A stretch of 64,000 nucleotides of DNA, from assembly GCF_014595955.1 (NCBI RefSeq), contig NZ_JABVCF010000003.1, positions 186,001 through 250,000 of the forward strand, in the 5' to 3' direction. Positions 8,575 through 17,237 of this stretch are shown here, piece by piece. Position 1 is the first letter of the stretch. Each line of letters opens with the position of its first letter. The notes below the pieces were generated by a model. It made no database searches. It worked only from the letters and a program-made list of their open reading frames with translations, and was not told the DNA's origin. The position numbers were made by a program, and so were the translations under genes. This stretch comes from Pseudaminobacter soli (ex Zhang et al. 2022). Its GTDB lineage: Bacteria > Pseudomonadota > Alphaproteobacteria > Rhizobiales > Rhizobiaceae.

Positions 8575-9518
8575 AGCTCGATCTCCATTCCGTCCTGGGC
8601 AATCTCCCATCCGGCCGCTCTCACCGCGGCGTGCTCGGCAGACTCCTCATCCAGGACCGGATTGGTGTTGTTGATGTGAACGAAGATCGCCCGCTCGATG
8701 TCCAGGCCAGAGAGCCGCGCGATCGAGCCATCGTCGCCCGACATGGCGATGTGTCCCATCCGCTGACCGGTCTTCTGTCCGACGCCGGCCGCGATCATCT
8801 CGTCGTCCGTGTAGAGCGTGCCGTCGAACAGCACGCTGGCCGCACCCAGCAGTCGTCGGCGCAAGACGTCGTCCACGCGTGCACAACCGGGAATGTAGAG
8901 CGCGGCGCGATCCTCGTCCGCACCAGACCATATGCGCACCCCCATGGTATCGCCACTGTCGGAACTGAAATCCGCGTCAGGACGGCTACGGTCCTCCAGG
9001 TAGAGCGGCACTTTGCCGGGGACGGCGAAGCTCTCGACCATCAAGCCGGTCGGCCGGCCCGTCGGGTCACGAATTTCAAGCTCGCCTTCGATCGGAAGGG
9101 CGCGGCGAGGCACGATCGTCGGGTCCAGCACATCGAAGATCGGGTTCGCCGCAAGGATCGCCAGGATCTGCGGTGCGGCATAGATCGCGAACGGCTCACG
9201 CTCACGCAGGCTGAGCAGTCCCGCGACATGATCCACGTCGCCGTTGGTCAATACGACAGCCTTGATGGGCGTCGAGCGCAGAGGCCCCTCAGCGCGCGGC
9301 TGCAGTTCAGGCGTTTGGGCGATCTGCTGGCGAATGTCCGGGGAGGCGTTGAAGAGGATCCAGTCGCGACCATCCGCCGACGCGGCCAGACTGGATTGCA
9401 GCCTTGGCCTGACGCTTGTGGATCCCGCGCGCGCTGCCCTGCTCAGCCGATAGTTACAATTCCACTGCGGGAACCCCCCACCTGCGGCCGAGCCGATTAT
9501 CTTCAGACGCATCGTCAT
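8571..9518 (-). CDS. pqqB: PQQ synthesis hydrolase/hydroxylase PqqB
   Basis: Metallo-beta-lactamase-fold protein that hydroxylates the PqqA-derived intermediate. The N-terminal KIIGSAAGGGFPQWNCN and the metal motif TNGDVDHVAGLL are diagnostic. Start is MTMRLK at 9518 or the second ATG at 9512; the longer open frame to 9602 adds residues not found in the family. It lies 124 bases after pqqA, with a strong hairpin in the gap. Confidence 0.93.
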   Translation of the reverse strand: MTMRLKIIGSAAGGGFPQWNCNYRLSRAARAGSTSVRPRLQSSLAASADGRDWILFNASPDIRQQIAQTPELQPRAEGPLRSTPIKAVVLTNGDVDHVAGLLSLREREPFAIYAAPQILAILAANPIFDVLDPTIVPRRALPIEGELEIRDPTGRPTGLMVESFAVPGKVPLYLEDRSRPDADFSSDSGDTMGVRIWSGADEDRAALYIPGCARVDDVLRRRLLGAASVLFDGTLYTDDEMIAAGVGQKTGQRMGHIAMSGDDGSIARLSGLDIERAIFVHINNTNPVLDEESAEHAAVRAAGWEIAQDGMEIEL

Positions 9519-9608
9519 GGCCGCACTCAGCGGGCTTTCGCTCGAGGGCCGCACTCCACCCGCCACTCTTCGAGGAGCGCATCGAGGCTCATGCTGCCCC
9601 AAGAGGTC

Positions 9609-9634
9609 GGTGCGCGCCCCTCAGGGCACGCACC
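9609..9634 (-). terminator. Hairpin between pqqA and pqqB
   Basis: On the minus strand GGTGCGTGCCC, a three-base loop and GGGCGCGCACC form a near-perfect stem eight bases after the pqqA stop. No T-run follows, so it is more likely an attenuator or RNA-stability element that keeps pqqA mRNA in excess of pqqB-E than a full terminator. Confidence 0.6.
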
Positions 9635-9642
9635 TCCATGTC

Positions 9643-9732
9643 TCACTTCTTCACTTCGGCAGGAAGATAGCGGGAAATCTCGAAACCCGCCGCAACCTGG
9701 CACATACTCGGCTTCTTCCAGCTCTTCTTCAT
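9643..9732 (-). CDS. pqqA: PQQ precursor peptide PqqA
   Basis: A 29-residue peptide (starts MKKSWKKPSMCQ, ends RYLPAEVKK) that supplies the Glu and Tyr from which PQQ is built. The invariant pair is Glu18 and Tyr22 in GFEISRY. A strong ribosome binding site (GGAGG, AATCT, ATG) precedes it. First gene of the pqq operon; the 228-base AT-rich gap to xoxJ (9733-9960) probably carries its promoter. Confidence 0.95.
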   Translation of the reverse strand: MKKSWKKPSMCQVAAGFEISRYLPAEVKK

Positions 9733-9960
9733 AGATTCCTCCATCCTGGCACTGGCCTTTTGACCAGTTCTTCATCAGCAGCCGCCGCAAGGCACCTAAT
9801 TCGCGGAGACCGGTCCATCAGTACTCAAAAATGGACAAACAAATTCATCAAAACTTGAAAAAACTACTCATCTAATAATTTAGGTCCTCATCGCCGCCGG
9901 TCAACCCCTGGCCGGGCCATGCGGCCCTCTGCTGTTCAAAAGTGAGTTAGCGTTCGCTCC

Positions 9961-10824
9961 CTAATGAGTGATCGGACGATCCTGCTCGTCGAGCAGCGGG
10001 ACGCCGTAGTCGATCAGCAGCTTGTTGATCTCATTTTGGTTTTCCCTGATCACCCGGTTGAGCTCGCGCTTCCATTCCTGGTCCGAAGGGCGCACCCCCA
10101 TGGTGATGCGATACGCCAGGCGGGGGCTGCTCTGCTCATGGATCAGCGGAACCATGACGAAGTCGGCCCCTGCCTTCTTGACGTAGTAGCCCGCCATCGG
10201 TCCCCACAGGACACCGGCGTCGATCGTGCCGGCATCCATGTCCTTCAGCATTGTCTCGGCCGCCGAGGGAGTAATGCGCGTGTCGATCATCAGCGGGTAG
10301 ATCTTGGCTGTCTTCATCAGGCCTGACTTGACCAAATGCGTGCTGGGCGGCGTGTTCTGAACGACACCAAGCCGCTTCCCCGCAAGCCTCGGATCGGTAA
10401 GCGTCTCGACGCCGTCCAGTCCCCTGCCCTTCTTATAAACCAGCACATAAGCAGAGCGGTAATAGGCATTGGTATTCTGAACCAGAGGATCGCCCTGGGC
10501 AAAGCCCATGATGATGTCGCAGCGGTTCTCCCGAATGGTCCTACGCACAAAGCCGACGACCATGGGATACCACGTATAGGCAACCGACTTGCGTCCGGTC
10601 TTTTCCGCGACAAGATCTGCCAGCTTGTTCTCGAAGCCTTGTCCGTTCTGGTCGCTGAATGGCATGTTGGATGGGTCTGCGCACACCCGCAGGACGTCCC
10701 GGTCGACCAGTTCGCCCGCTGCGCCCAGGCCGGCTCCCTGAGACCACGCTTCCGAGGCGCCGAACGCCGCCAGCGTGGCTATCAGCAGAGATCGGACCGA
10801 GCGGGACATGCTCAACGTGCCCAT
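9961..10824 (-). CDS. xoxJ: Methanol dehydrogenase-associated periplasmic protein XoxJ
   Basis: Periplasmic binding-protein-like (MxaJ/XoxJ) family, thought to help activate the lanthanide methanol dehydrogenase. A signal peptide (SLLIATLAAFGASEAWSQ) is followed by VLRVCADPSNMPFSDQNGQGFEN, a hallmark of this group. Starts three bases after the xoxG stop; a second Met at residue 6 is an alternative. Last gene of xoxFGJ. Confidence 0.9.
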   Translation of the reverse strand: MGTLSMSRSVRSLLIATLAAFGASEAWSQGAGLGAAGELVDRDVLRVCADPSNMPFSDQNGQGFENKLADLVAEKTGRKSVAYTWYPMVVGFVRRTIRENRCDIIMGFAQGDPLVQNTNAYYRSAYVLVYKKGRGLDGVETLTDPRLAGKRLGVVQNTPPSTHLVKSGLMKTAKIYPLMIDTRITPSAAETMLKDMDAGTIDAGVLWGPMAGYYVKKAGADFVMVPLIHEQSSPRLAYRITMGVRPSDQEWKRELNRVIRENQNEINKLLIDYGVPLLDEQDRPITH

Positions 10825-10827
10825 GTC

Positions 10828-11355
10828 TCATCCTCCCATGCAGGACGCCTCGTGATCCTTAGCAGCCTGCGGCTTTTCGGCCTTCTTCGGAGGTCGGCCC
10901 CGCGGCGCCGCGCCGACGGCGCGGGCCCGAAGATAGATGTAGAGATCGTCCATGTAGCAGTAGACGTTCTTGTTATCGCCGAAGGCCGGCATCACGCTCT
11001 CCTTGCCGGCCTGGATGTTCTTGCGACCCTCCGCGACGATCGACAGGAACGTTCCGTAATCGATGTGCTTGAGGGACTCAGCCAGAGCCGGCGCATAGCT
11101 GGAGCCGACGCCGTCCGGCCCATGGCAGACGTGGCAGTCGGAATGGTAGCGGCGGTATCCGCTGAAGGTGAACCAGTCGACGGTGCCGTCAGGCTGGATG
11201 TTGAACGTCGGGTTGCCATCGGCGTCGAACCATTTGCCGTCCTCTTCCTTGACGGCCTTTGCCTTCTCCGCCGTGTCCTCGGCGATTGCAATCCCCGAGG
11301 CCGACATGGAAGCCAAGACAAGCACAACGACCGAGCCTAATTTTCTGAACTGCAT
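10828..11355 (-). CDS. xoxG: c-type cytochrome XoxG
   Basis: Periplasmic single-heme cytochrome c that accepts electrons from XoxF. Signal peptide in residues 1-25; heme motif CHVCH at Cys74, Cys77, His78; VMPAFGDN holds a candidate distal Met. GAGAG lies seven bases before the ATG at 11355; an ATG two codons earlier (11361) is possible. The longer frame back to 11538 runs through hairpins after xoxF and is rejected. The Pro/Lys-rich tail with a final Cys is unusual. Confidence 0.9.
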   Translation of the reverse strand: MQFRKLGSVVVLVLASMSASGIAIAEDTAEKAKAVKEEDGKWFDADGNPTFNIQPDGTVDWFTFSGYRRYHSDCHVCHGPDGVGSSYAPALAESLKHIDYGTFLSIVAEGRKNIQAGKESVMPAFGDNKNVYCYMDDLYIYLRARAVGAAPRGRPPKKAEKPQAAKDHEASCMGG

Positions 11356-11457
11356 TCCCATCTCTCTGCAGGTGTAGCCGGGGAAAAATGAGCTGCCGAA
11401 AAAACCCGCGCCGTCACTACGCGCCGGTAGCAATGCTCGGGATTTGCGGCGCGAAGT

Positions 11458-11495
11458 GAGAGCCCGGCCGGGTTGGCCCCGGGTCCCGGGCTCTC
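11458..11495. terminator. Hairpin between xoxF and xoxG
   Basis: GAGAGCCCGG and CCGGGCTCTC form a perfect 10-base-pair stem. A second hairpin, CGTCCG-TTG-CGGACG, is at 11512-11526, just after the xoxF stop. Neither has a T-run on the minus strand. Together they could lower xoxGJ relative to xoxF by attenuation or by protecting the xoxF 3' end. Confidence 0.6.
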
Positions 11496-11547
11496 GTCTG
11501 TTCATGCCGAACGTCCGTTGCGGACGCTGCTCGGCCACGGTTCCGGA

Positions 11548-13449
11548 TCAGTCCGGAAGACCGAAGACGGTGAGTTGGCCGCCAAGCGTGGTGTACTGGG
11601 CCAAGCCGGCATAGCCGCCGACAGCACCCAGTCCGGCAGTGCCGACCACTTGCTCTGCGGTACCCTGCGCGCGCCCTTGATCGACCGCGCCGTGCCAGGC
11701 AGCCGCATTCTCGGGCGAAAGCAATCCGCCCGCGAGACCGATGCCGGCCCAGCCGCCGACGCCCGAGAGCACGGCGATGTACTGCTTGCCGTTGTGCTCG
11801 TAGGTGTTGACGTTGCCGATGATGCCGGACGGCGTCTTGAACTTGTAGAGTTCCTTGCCGTCCTTATCGATCGCCTTCAGGTAACCCTCGAGCGTGCCGT
11901 AGAACACCACGTCGCCGTCGGTCGCAAGCGCCCCGGACCAGACCGAGAACAGTTCGGGCTTCGACCAGACGATCTCACCCTTCGCTGCGTCCCAGGCAAT
12001 GAAGTTGCCCATGCCGCCATGGCTGTTCGGAGCCGGATACATCGACACCGTCGCGCCCACATAGGGTTGTCCGGCGGTGTAGCTCACGCGGTATGGCTCG
12101 TAGTCCATGCAGACGTGGTTGGTCGGCACGTAGAACAGCCCAGTCTTCGGCGAATAGGTCGCCGGCTGCTGGTCCTTGGTGCCGAGAGCGGCAGGGCAAA
12201 CGCCGGTGGTGTTGGTGTCCTCGCCGTTGTGCTGCGTGGAGTACTTGGCCACCACCTGTGGGCGTCCAAACTGGTCGCTGCTCTTGTCCATGACGACCTC
12301 GGTCGCCCAGTTCACGGCCGGATCGAACTTCTTGGCGACCAGCAATTCGCCGGTGCCTCGATCCAACGTGTAGGCGAAGCCGTTGCGGTCGAAGTGGACG
12401 AGAACGTCATGCTTGGCGCCGCCCACGTCCATGCCGTCGACGAGGATCATTTCGTTGACGCCGTCGAAGTCCCATTCGTCGTGCGGGGTCATCTGGTAGA
12501 CCCACTTCGCCATGCCGGTATCGGCATCGCGTGCGAAGATGGTCATCGAGTACTTGTTGTCGCCGGGACGCTGGACCGGGTTCCAGGTCGAGGGATTGCC
12601 CGTGCCGTAGTAGACGAGGTTCAGCGTCGGATCATAGGCATACCAGCCCCAGGTGGAGCCGCCGCCCTCCTTCCATTGTTCGCCTTCCCAGCTCTTCAGG
12701 CTGGAGTCCTTGCCGACCGGCTTGCCGAGGTTGGTCGTCTTCTCCGGATCGACCAGCATTTCGTTATCTGGGCCGGTCGAATAGCCCTTCCAGGCCAGCG
12801 AACCGTCCTTCAGGTTGTATGCCGCGACCCAGCCGCGCACGCCGAACTCGCCGCCGGAGATGCCGACGAGCACCTTGTCCTTGACGACGATCGGAGCATG
12901 CGTGCCGGACTGGCCCGTGCTGCCGTCGGTCGCATCGCCGTTCTTCACCGACCAGACGACCTTGCCGGTCTTGGCGTCGAGCGCCGTCACTGTGGTGTCG
13001 GCCTGGTTCAGGATGATCTTGCCATCGCCATAGGCAACGCCGCGGTTGACGGTGTCGCAGCACATGATCGGAATGACGTTCGGATCCTGCTTCGGCTCGT
13101 ACTTCCAGATGATCTTGCCCTCGTTATTGAGGTCTAGCGCGTAGACGATGTTTGGGAACGGCGTCGTGATATACATCACATCGCCGATCACCAGCGGTCC
13201 GCCCTCATGGCCGCGCAGCACGCCAGTGGAGAAGGTCCACTTGACCTGCAGGTTCTTCACATTGTCCTTGTTGATCTGGTTGAGCTTCGAATAGCGGGTG
13301 TTGGCATAATCGCCCGTCGGCATCGCCCAGTTCTTCGGATTCTGTGAGAGCTGAATGAGCTCGTCATTCGCAAACGCCCCCACTGCCGAGGCGCTGGTCA
13401 TCAATGCCGCGGCGAATGAAAGGCAGATCGTTTTGGTAACTACACTCAT
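11548..13449 (-). CDS. xoxF: Lanthanide-dependent methanol dehydrogenase XoxF
   Basis: PQQ-dependent eight-bladed propeller dehydrogenase, 633 residues with signal peptide (cut near AFA-NDE). Vicinal disulfide Cys130-Cys131 (MCCDTVNRG). The catalytic site reads DEWDFDGVN with Asp327 and Asp329; the second Asp is the lanthanide ligand that calcium MxaF enzymes replace with Ala. It oxidises methanol, perhaps as far as formate, in the periplasm. I chose the ATG at 13449, preceded by GGGAGGATATTG. Sequence resembles the XoxF5 clade; no mxaI is present. Confidence 0.97.
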   Translation of the reverse strand: MSVVTKTICLSFAAALMTSASAVGAFANDELIQLSQNPKNWAMPTGDYANTRYSKLNQINKDNVKNLQVKWTFSTGVLRGHEGGPLVIGDVMYITTPFPNIVYALDLNNEGKIIWKYEPKQDPNVIPIMCCDTVNRGVAYGDGKIILNQADTTVTALDAKTGKVVWSVKNGDATDGSTGQSGTHAPIVVKDKVLVGISGGEFGVRGWVAAYNLKDGSLAWKGYSTGPDNEMLVDPEKTTNLGKPVGKDSSLKSWEGEQWKEGGGSTWGWYAYDPTLNLVYYGTGNPSTWNPVQRPGDNKYSMTIFARDADTGMAKWVYQMTPHDEWDFDGVNEMILVDGMDVGGAKHDVLVHFDRNGFAYTLDRGTGELLVAKKFDPAVNWATEVVMDKSSDQFGRPQVVAKYSTQHNGEDTNTTGVCPAALGTKDQQPATYSPKTGLFYVPTNHVCMDYEPYRVSYTAGQPYVGATVSMYPAPNSHGGMGNFIAWDAAKGEIVWSKPELFSVWSGALATDGDVVFYGTLEGYLKAIDKDGKELYKFKTPSGIIGNVNTYEHNGKQYIAVLSGVGGWAGIGLAGGLLSPENAAAWHGAVDQGRAQGTAEQVVGTAGLGAVGGYAGLAQYTTLGGQLTVFGLPD

Positions 13450-14097
13450 CAATATCCTCCCGCGTTTACATCCTATCAATTGGGTGCTCGGCCCCGACAA
13501 GGGCTTGCCCAAGCGATTAGCGGTGGGAAAAATTTCCGGCAGCGTGTCACGACCTGAGCCAGGTGAGCAGGGGCACCATTCTGCCCACCTCACTTGGCCT
13601 ACGAAGACGACGCCGCTCCCGATGACGGCGGGTCCTTGAAGCCGGAAACTTAAAAAAGGCTATGTCATTTGTAGTAAGCAGGCAAGCCGAATGCCCCAAG
13701 TCATATTGCGCCGCAATATTCTACTTGTGCACCGCAAAATATCAATTATTCAATAATGTCACCTGTTCCACCTAGACGATATCCTGTCAATAATTGTGTA
13801 TTTAGTATGTATATTTCCGGTGTGACTTTCGATTATGATTTGGGCTATCCGTATATTAACTTATAAACTCTTAAGGTATCAGAAGATGTTTATCGTATTT
13901 TCTTTCGCAAATAGGTTTTCCTCCGCCTAAATGCGCCGTATCTCGCGAAACACGGGCAGCGAGCCTGATCCAGGTGGCGCTCGCTCAAGGCTCGCATACT
14001 TCCTCCTTTGGTCTATATGCCGCTTGACGATCACATTTGCAGGTTGCCAAATTCCTGGGCGCTCGGCGGGCGAAGCCCGGGCATCCGGAGCATCGGC
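13450..14097. promoter_or_regulatory. Divergent promoter region xoxF / secreted protein
   Basis: This 648-base gap is AT-rich at 13640-13930, in sharp contrast to the flanks. It holds two palindromes: ATATTGCG-C-CGCAATAT (13703-13719) and ATTATT-C-AATAAT (13745-13757), 254-310 bases before xoxF. A TTGACA is found on the minus strand at 13785-13790 without a convincing -10. The palindromes are candidate operators for the two-component or lanthanide-switch regulators known to act on xox genes. Confidence 0.55.
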
Positions 14098-14451
14098 ATG
14101 AAGACCTCCTTTCGATTCGCCACCTTATTCCTTGTGCTCGGCGTCACCCTCGCTGCGGCCGGCGCGGCGCGCGCCGCCGGCGATTACCCCACGGTCGCTG
14201 TAACCGATTACGTGTTCGGCTGCATGAAGGCGAACGGCGAGACGCAGGACATGCTCCAGCGATGCTCGTGCTCGATCGACGTGATCGCCTCGATCATCCC
14301 CTACGAGCGCTACGAGGCCGCAGAAACGTTCAGGCGGATGTCGCTGACGACCGGCGAGGCAAGCGGGCTCTTCCGCGAGAGCGCGCCGGCCAAGAGCGCC
14401 GCCGCGGATCTGAGAAGAGCGCAGGCCGAGGCCGACATCCGATGCTTCTGA
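14098..14451 (+). CDS. Small secreted Cys-containing protein of unknown function
   Basis: A 117-residue protein with a clear signal peptide (MKTSFRFATLFLVLGVTLAA, cleavage after ARA). The mature part has four cysteines (FGCMKANG, RCSCSID, DIRCF), suggesting disulfides. I do not recognise the family. ATG at 14098 chosen because the signal peptide starts there and GGAG precedes it by eight bases. It is divergent from xoxF, so a periplasmic role in methanol oxidation is plausible but inferred. Confidence 0.7.
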   Translation: MKTSFRFATLFLVLGVTLAAAGAARAAGDYPTVAVTDYVFGCMKANGETQDMLQRCSCSIDVIASIIPYERYEAAETFRRMSLTTGEASGLFRESAPAKSAAADLRRAQAEADIRCF

Positions 14452-14502
14452 ATGGCGGGAGCGGATTGCTCCACGCCTCAGTCCCTGACTCCCGCCAAAG
14501 CC

Positions 14503-15522
14503 TCAGGGGCCAGTGAAGTAGTACAGCAGCCCCGACGTCGCTGCGCCACCCACAACGCAGGGCACGCCCAGATAGACCTGGCCGGTCGCCGCGGCAGTGA
14601 CACATCCCAGCGAGATCACGCCCTGCCCGATCTTGCCCCACATGCTCATGTCGCGCTTGGAGCCGGGGCCTAGGCGCTTGAGTTCCTCTAGCCGGTCATA
14701 CGCCGTTTTCCGCAAGGTCGAGATCTCGACGGTCTCGGCGGCTTCGATCGCCTCCGCAAGCTGTTTCGACGTCTTCTTGTCCGTCTGCTGCTTCTGCAGA
14801 TCCTTCAAGAGCGCGAGCAGCTTGGGATCGCGCGACGCCTTCATCGCAATCGTGAATTTCGCCATGCTGCCCATTGTCAGCTTCTCGACGCTGTCGCGCT
14901 CCTCCGCCCACGGCAGCATCGTGACCATGCGCGCGACCGGCCTGGGGCTGCGCGACGCGAAATAATAGCCCCAGTACACGTCCAGCATTTCCGGACGCTC
15001 GTCGAGCGGTATCTCCTCCTCGTCCTTGTCCTTCTTGGCGAACCACTTGGTCGGATTGGCGCGGTCTTTCCACGACTTCCTCTTTTCAGGTGGGGGCGGG
15101 CTGTTGAGGGTCGGCAGCTTGCCCTCGAGATAGCGCTGCGCCATGACTGCGCGGCTTTTCGGTGCGGACCGCGTCATCAACCCGCGCCAGTCCGGGTGGC
15201 CGGAATAGGCGATGGCCCGTACGATCGCCCAATGATCGGTCTCGCGCATGACGGTAAGCTTCTTCACGATGCTGCCCGCGCTTTTCGGATTCGAGCCGAT
15301 GACCCCGGCCATGAACCCGACATACATGCCCGCAGAATCCGGATCGCTCATCAGGCCGATATCGCTCGCGGCCTTCATAACCACCGGCACGTGGCGAAGA
15401 TCGCGCTTGGGCTGATAATTGTTGATCCAGTTGAGCACGCCTTCCTTGGTGGGCTGGGCCGGTGCGGCCACGGCAATGCCCACGGTCAGAATGGTGATCA
15501 GCACAACAAAGAGAGTTCGCAT
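14503..15522 (-). CDS. Exported protein of unknown function
   Basis: About 339 residues. Signal peptide MRTLFVVLITILTVGIAVAA; a charged middle (KRKSWKDRANPTKWFAKKDKDEEE); a helical part (LLALLKDLQKQQTDKKTSKQLAEAIEAAE); and a glycine-rich hydrophobic C-terminus (GLLYYFTGP) that may insert in a membrane. No family recognised. Start at 15522 gives the signal peptide; the frame extends to 15606. It lies between the xox genes and an ABC transporter on the same strand. Confidence 0.65.
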   Translation of the reverse strand: MRTLFVVLITILTVGIAVAAPAQPTKEGVLNWINNYQPKRDLRHVPVVMKAASDIGLMSDPDSAGMYVGFMAGVIGSNPKSAGSIVKKLTVMRETDHWAIVRAIAYSGHPDWRGLMTRSAPKSRAVMAQRYLEGKLPTLNSPPPPEKRKSWKDRANPTKWFAKKDKDEEEIPLDERPEMLDVYWGYYFASRSPRPVARMVTMLPWAEERDSVEKLTMGSMAKFTIAMKASRDPKLLALLKDLQKQQTDKKTSKQLAEAIEAAETVEISTLRKTAYDRLEELKRLGPGSKRDMSMWGKIGQGVISLGCVTAAATGQVYLGVPCVVGGAATSGLLYYFTGP

Positions 15523-15694
15523 GTCCCAGATCGCGCAATCGCTCGCGCGCCCCGCATTGTTCTTATTGTGAGGGTCGATGACCGCGCCCGAACTCAACAG
15601 GCGCATGGGGACGGTTTCGGGACGCGCTCGCGACCTTTTTGGGGCGGAAAGAGCCAGAAAAGGGGCAGTTTCCGGTCGCCCTTACGGGAGGCCG

Positions 15695-16444
15695 TCAATT
15701 CACGTCGGGGAAGCGAACATGGAAGGAGCGCAGCAAGTCGCTCATGATCTGCGGATTGCGGTACTGGCGCGGCAGCTTGATGTCGAAGATGCCGCGCACA
15801 TGCGCGGGCCTCGGCGAGAGCACCACGATCCGGTCGGAGAGCATGATCGCCTCGCGCAGATTGTGCGTGACCATCAGCACGGTCGTCGGCCGGGATGACC
15901 AGACCGAAAGCAGCATGTATCTCAGCCGCTCGGCCGTGGCCTCGTCGAGCGAGACGAACGGCTCGTCGAGGAACAACATCGCCGGCTCGGTGGCGAAGGC
16001 GCGGGCGATCGCGACGCGACGGGCAAGCCCGACAGACAGTTCGCCAGGAAACAGGGTCCGCATCGATCCCAGGCCGAGGCTGGAGAACAGCCATTCCAGG
16101 TCGGCGTTCCTGCGCTCCTTCGGAAGGGCAAGGCGGATGTTCTGCTCGACGGTGCGCCAGGGCAGCAAAGTCGGCTCCTGGAACACTGCGGCGACGCGAT
16201 CGGCGCCGCCCTCCGGCAGGCTGAAGGAGCCGGCGAAGTCGCGGTCGAGCCCGAGCAGGATGCGCAACGTCGTCGTCTTGCCGCAACCGGAGGGGCCGAG
16301 CAGGCAGGCGAATTCGCCTGGCCGGACCTCGAATGAGAGATTGCTTAAAGCGGCGATCGTGACGCCTTCGGCCGAGTTGAAGGTCTTTTCCTCGATGTCG
16401 ACGCTAAGCGGCGCGCCGACGCCAACGGGTCGCATGTCGTTCAA
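15695..16444 (-). CDS. ABC transporter ATP-binding protein (NitT/TauT type)
   Basis: A 249-residue ATPase. Walker A GPSGCGKTT, Q-loop FQEPTLLPW, signature ELSVGLARRVAIARA (a degenerate LSGGQ) and Walker B MLFLDEPFVSLDEA, with a switch His in VTHNLREA. FQEPTLLPW is typical of the nitrate/sulfonate/taurine group. Its start overlaps the permease by 41 bases. Energises the transporter encoded with the next two genes; substrate unknown. Confidence 0.88.
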   Translation of the reverse strand: MNDMRPVGVGAPLSVDIEEKTFNSAEGVTIAALSNLSFEVRPGEFACLLGPSGCGKTTTLRILLGLDRDFAGSFSLPEGGADRVAAVFQEPTLLPWRTVEQNIRLALPKERRNADLEWLFSSLGLGSMRTLFPGELSVGLARRVAIARAFATEPAMLFLDEPFVSLDEATAERLRYMLLSVWSSRPTTVLMVTHNLREAIMLSDRIVVLSPRPAHVRGIFDIKLPRQYRNPQIMSDLLRSFHVRFPDVN

Positions 16445-17237
16445 AGGGCTGCACCAGGAAAAGTTCGATGAGGAGCATCAGCGCCACGAAGGAGAGCGCA
16501 TAGGCGAGGATGGCGGCTACGTCGAAAAGTTGGAAATAGAGGTGGATCTGGAACCCGACGCCGTTCGAGCGGCCGAGAAACTCGACGATCAGCACGATCT
16601 TCCAGATGAGCGCTATGCCCGAGCGGGAGGCTGCCGCGAGATAGGGCTGCAGTTGCGGCAGGATGATGTGGCGCAGTCGGTCGAGCGGGCTCAGCCGATA
16701 GACGAAGGCCATCTCGGCATAGCGCGGATCGAGCGCGCGTGCCCCTTCCCGGATGGTGACGATTACGTTGGGGATCTTGTTGAGGGCTACAGCGCCGATC
16801 GCGGCGGTCTCGTTCAGGCCGAACCAGATGTAGGCCAGCACGATGATGACGAGCGCCGGGATGTTCAGGAAGAGCACCACCCAGGGATTGAAGAACTGGT
16901 CGGCGCGGCGGTTCACCCCAAGCAGGAAGCCGATCACGGAACCGATGACCATCGATAGCACGAAGGCCGCGGCAACCCGGCCGAGCGTCGCCGCAAGATG
17001 GAACGGAAGGTCGCCGCTGGCGGTCTCCCGGACCAGCATGTGCCATACCTCGACAGGCGGCGGCAGCGCCCTGCTCGGCCAGAGCGTCGCCGCAAGAGCC
17101 CATAGAGCCAGAAGAACAAGCAGCGACCCGGCCGACGCAAGGAAGGGAGCGGACTTGGCGGTTGCGCCTGGCCAGCGGAAGGTCCTCACCTTTGCAGACC
17201 TGTCCAATCCGAGCAGGCCGGTGTCGCGAGCCGTCAT
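16404..17237 (-). CDS. ABC transporter permease (NitT/TauT type)
   Basis: A 277-residue BPD_transp_1 permease with about six membrane segments; the EAA loop region is EGARALDPRYAEMAFVYRLSPLDRLRHIILPQLQPYL. Its start overlaps the stop of the binding-protein gene (ATGA, 17234-17237). Forms the membrane part of the importer. Confidence 0.88.
   Translation of the reverse strand: MTARDTGLLGLDRSAKVRTFRWPGATAKSAPFLASAGSLLVLLALWALAATLWPSRALPPPVEVWHMLVRETASGDLPFHLAATLGRVAAAFVLSMVIGSVIGFLLGVNRRADQFFNPWVVLFLNIPALVIIVLAYIWFGLNETAAIGAVALNKIPNVIVTIREGARALDPRYAEMAFVYRLSPLDRLRHIILPQLQPYLAAASRSGIALIWKIVLIVEFLGRSNGVGFQIHLYFQLFDVAAILAYALSFVALMLLIELFLVQPFERHATRWRRRAA

Noticed and set aside
11473-13137. 554-codon open frame on the plus strand opposite xoxF
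   Set aside because: Antisense to a certain gene; high GC coding DNA often leaves the opposite frame open. No family resemblance.
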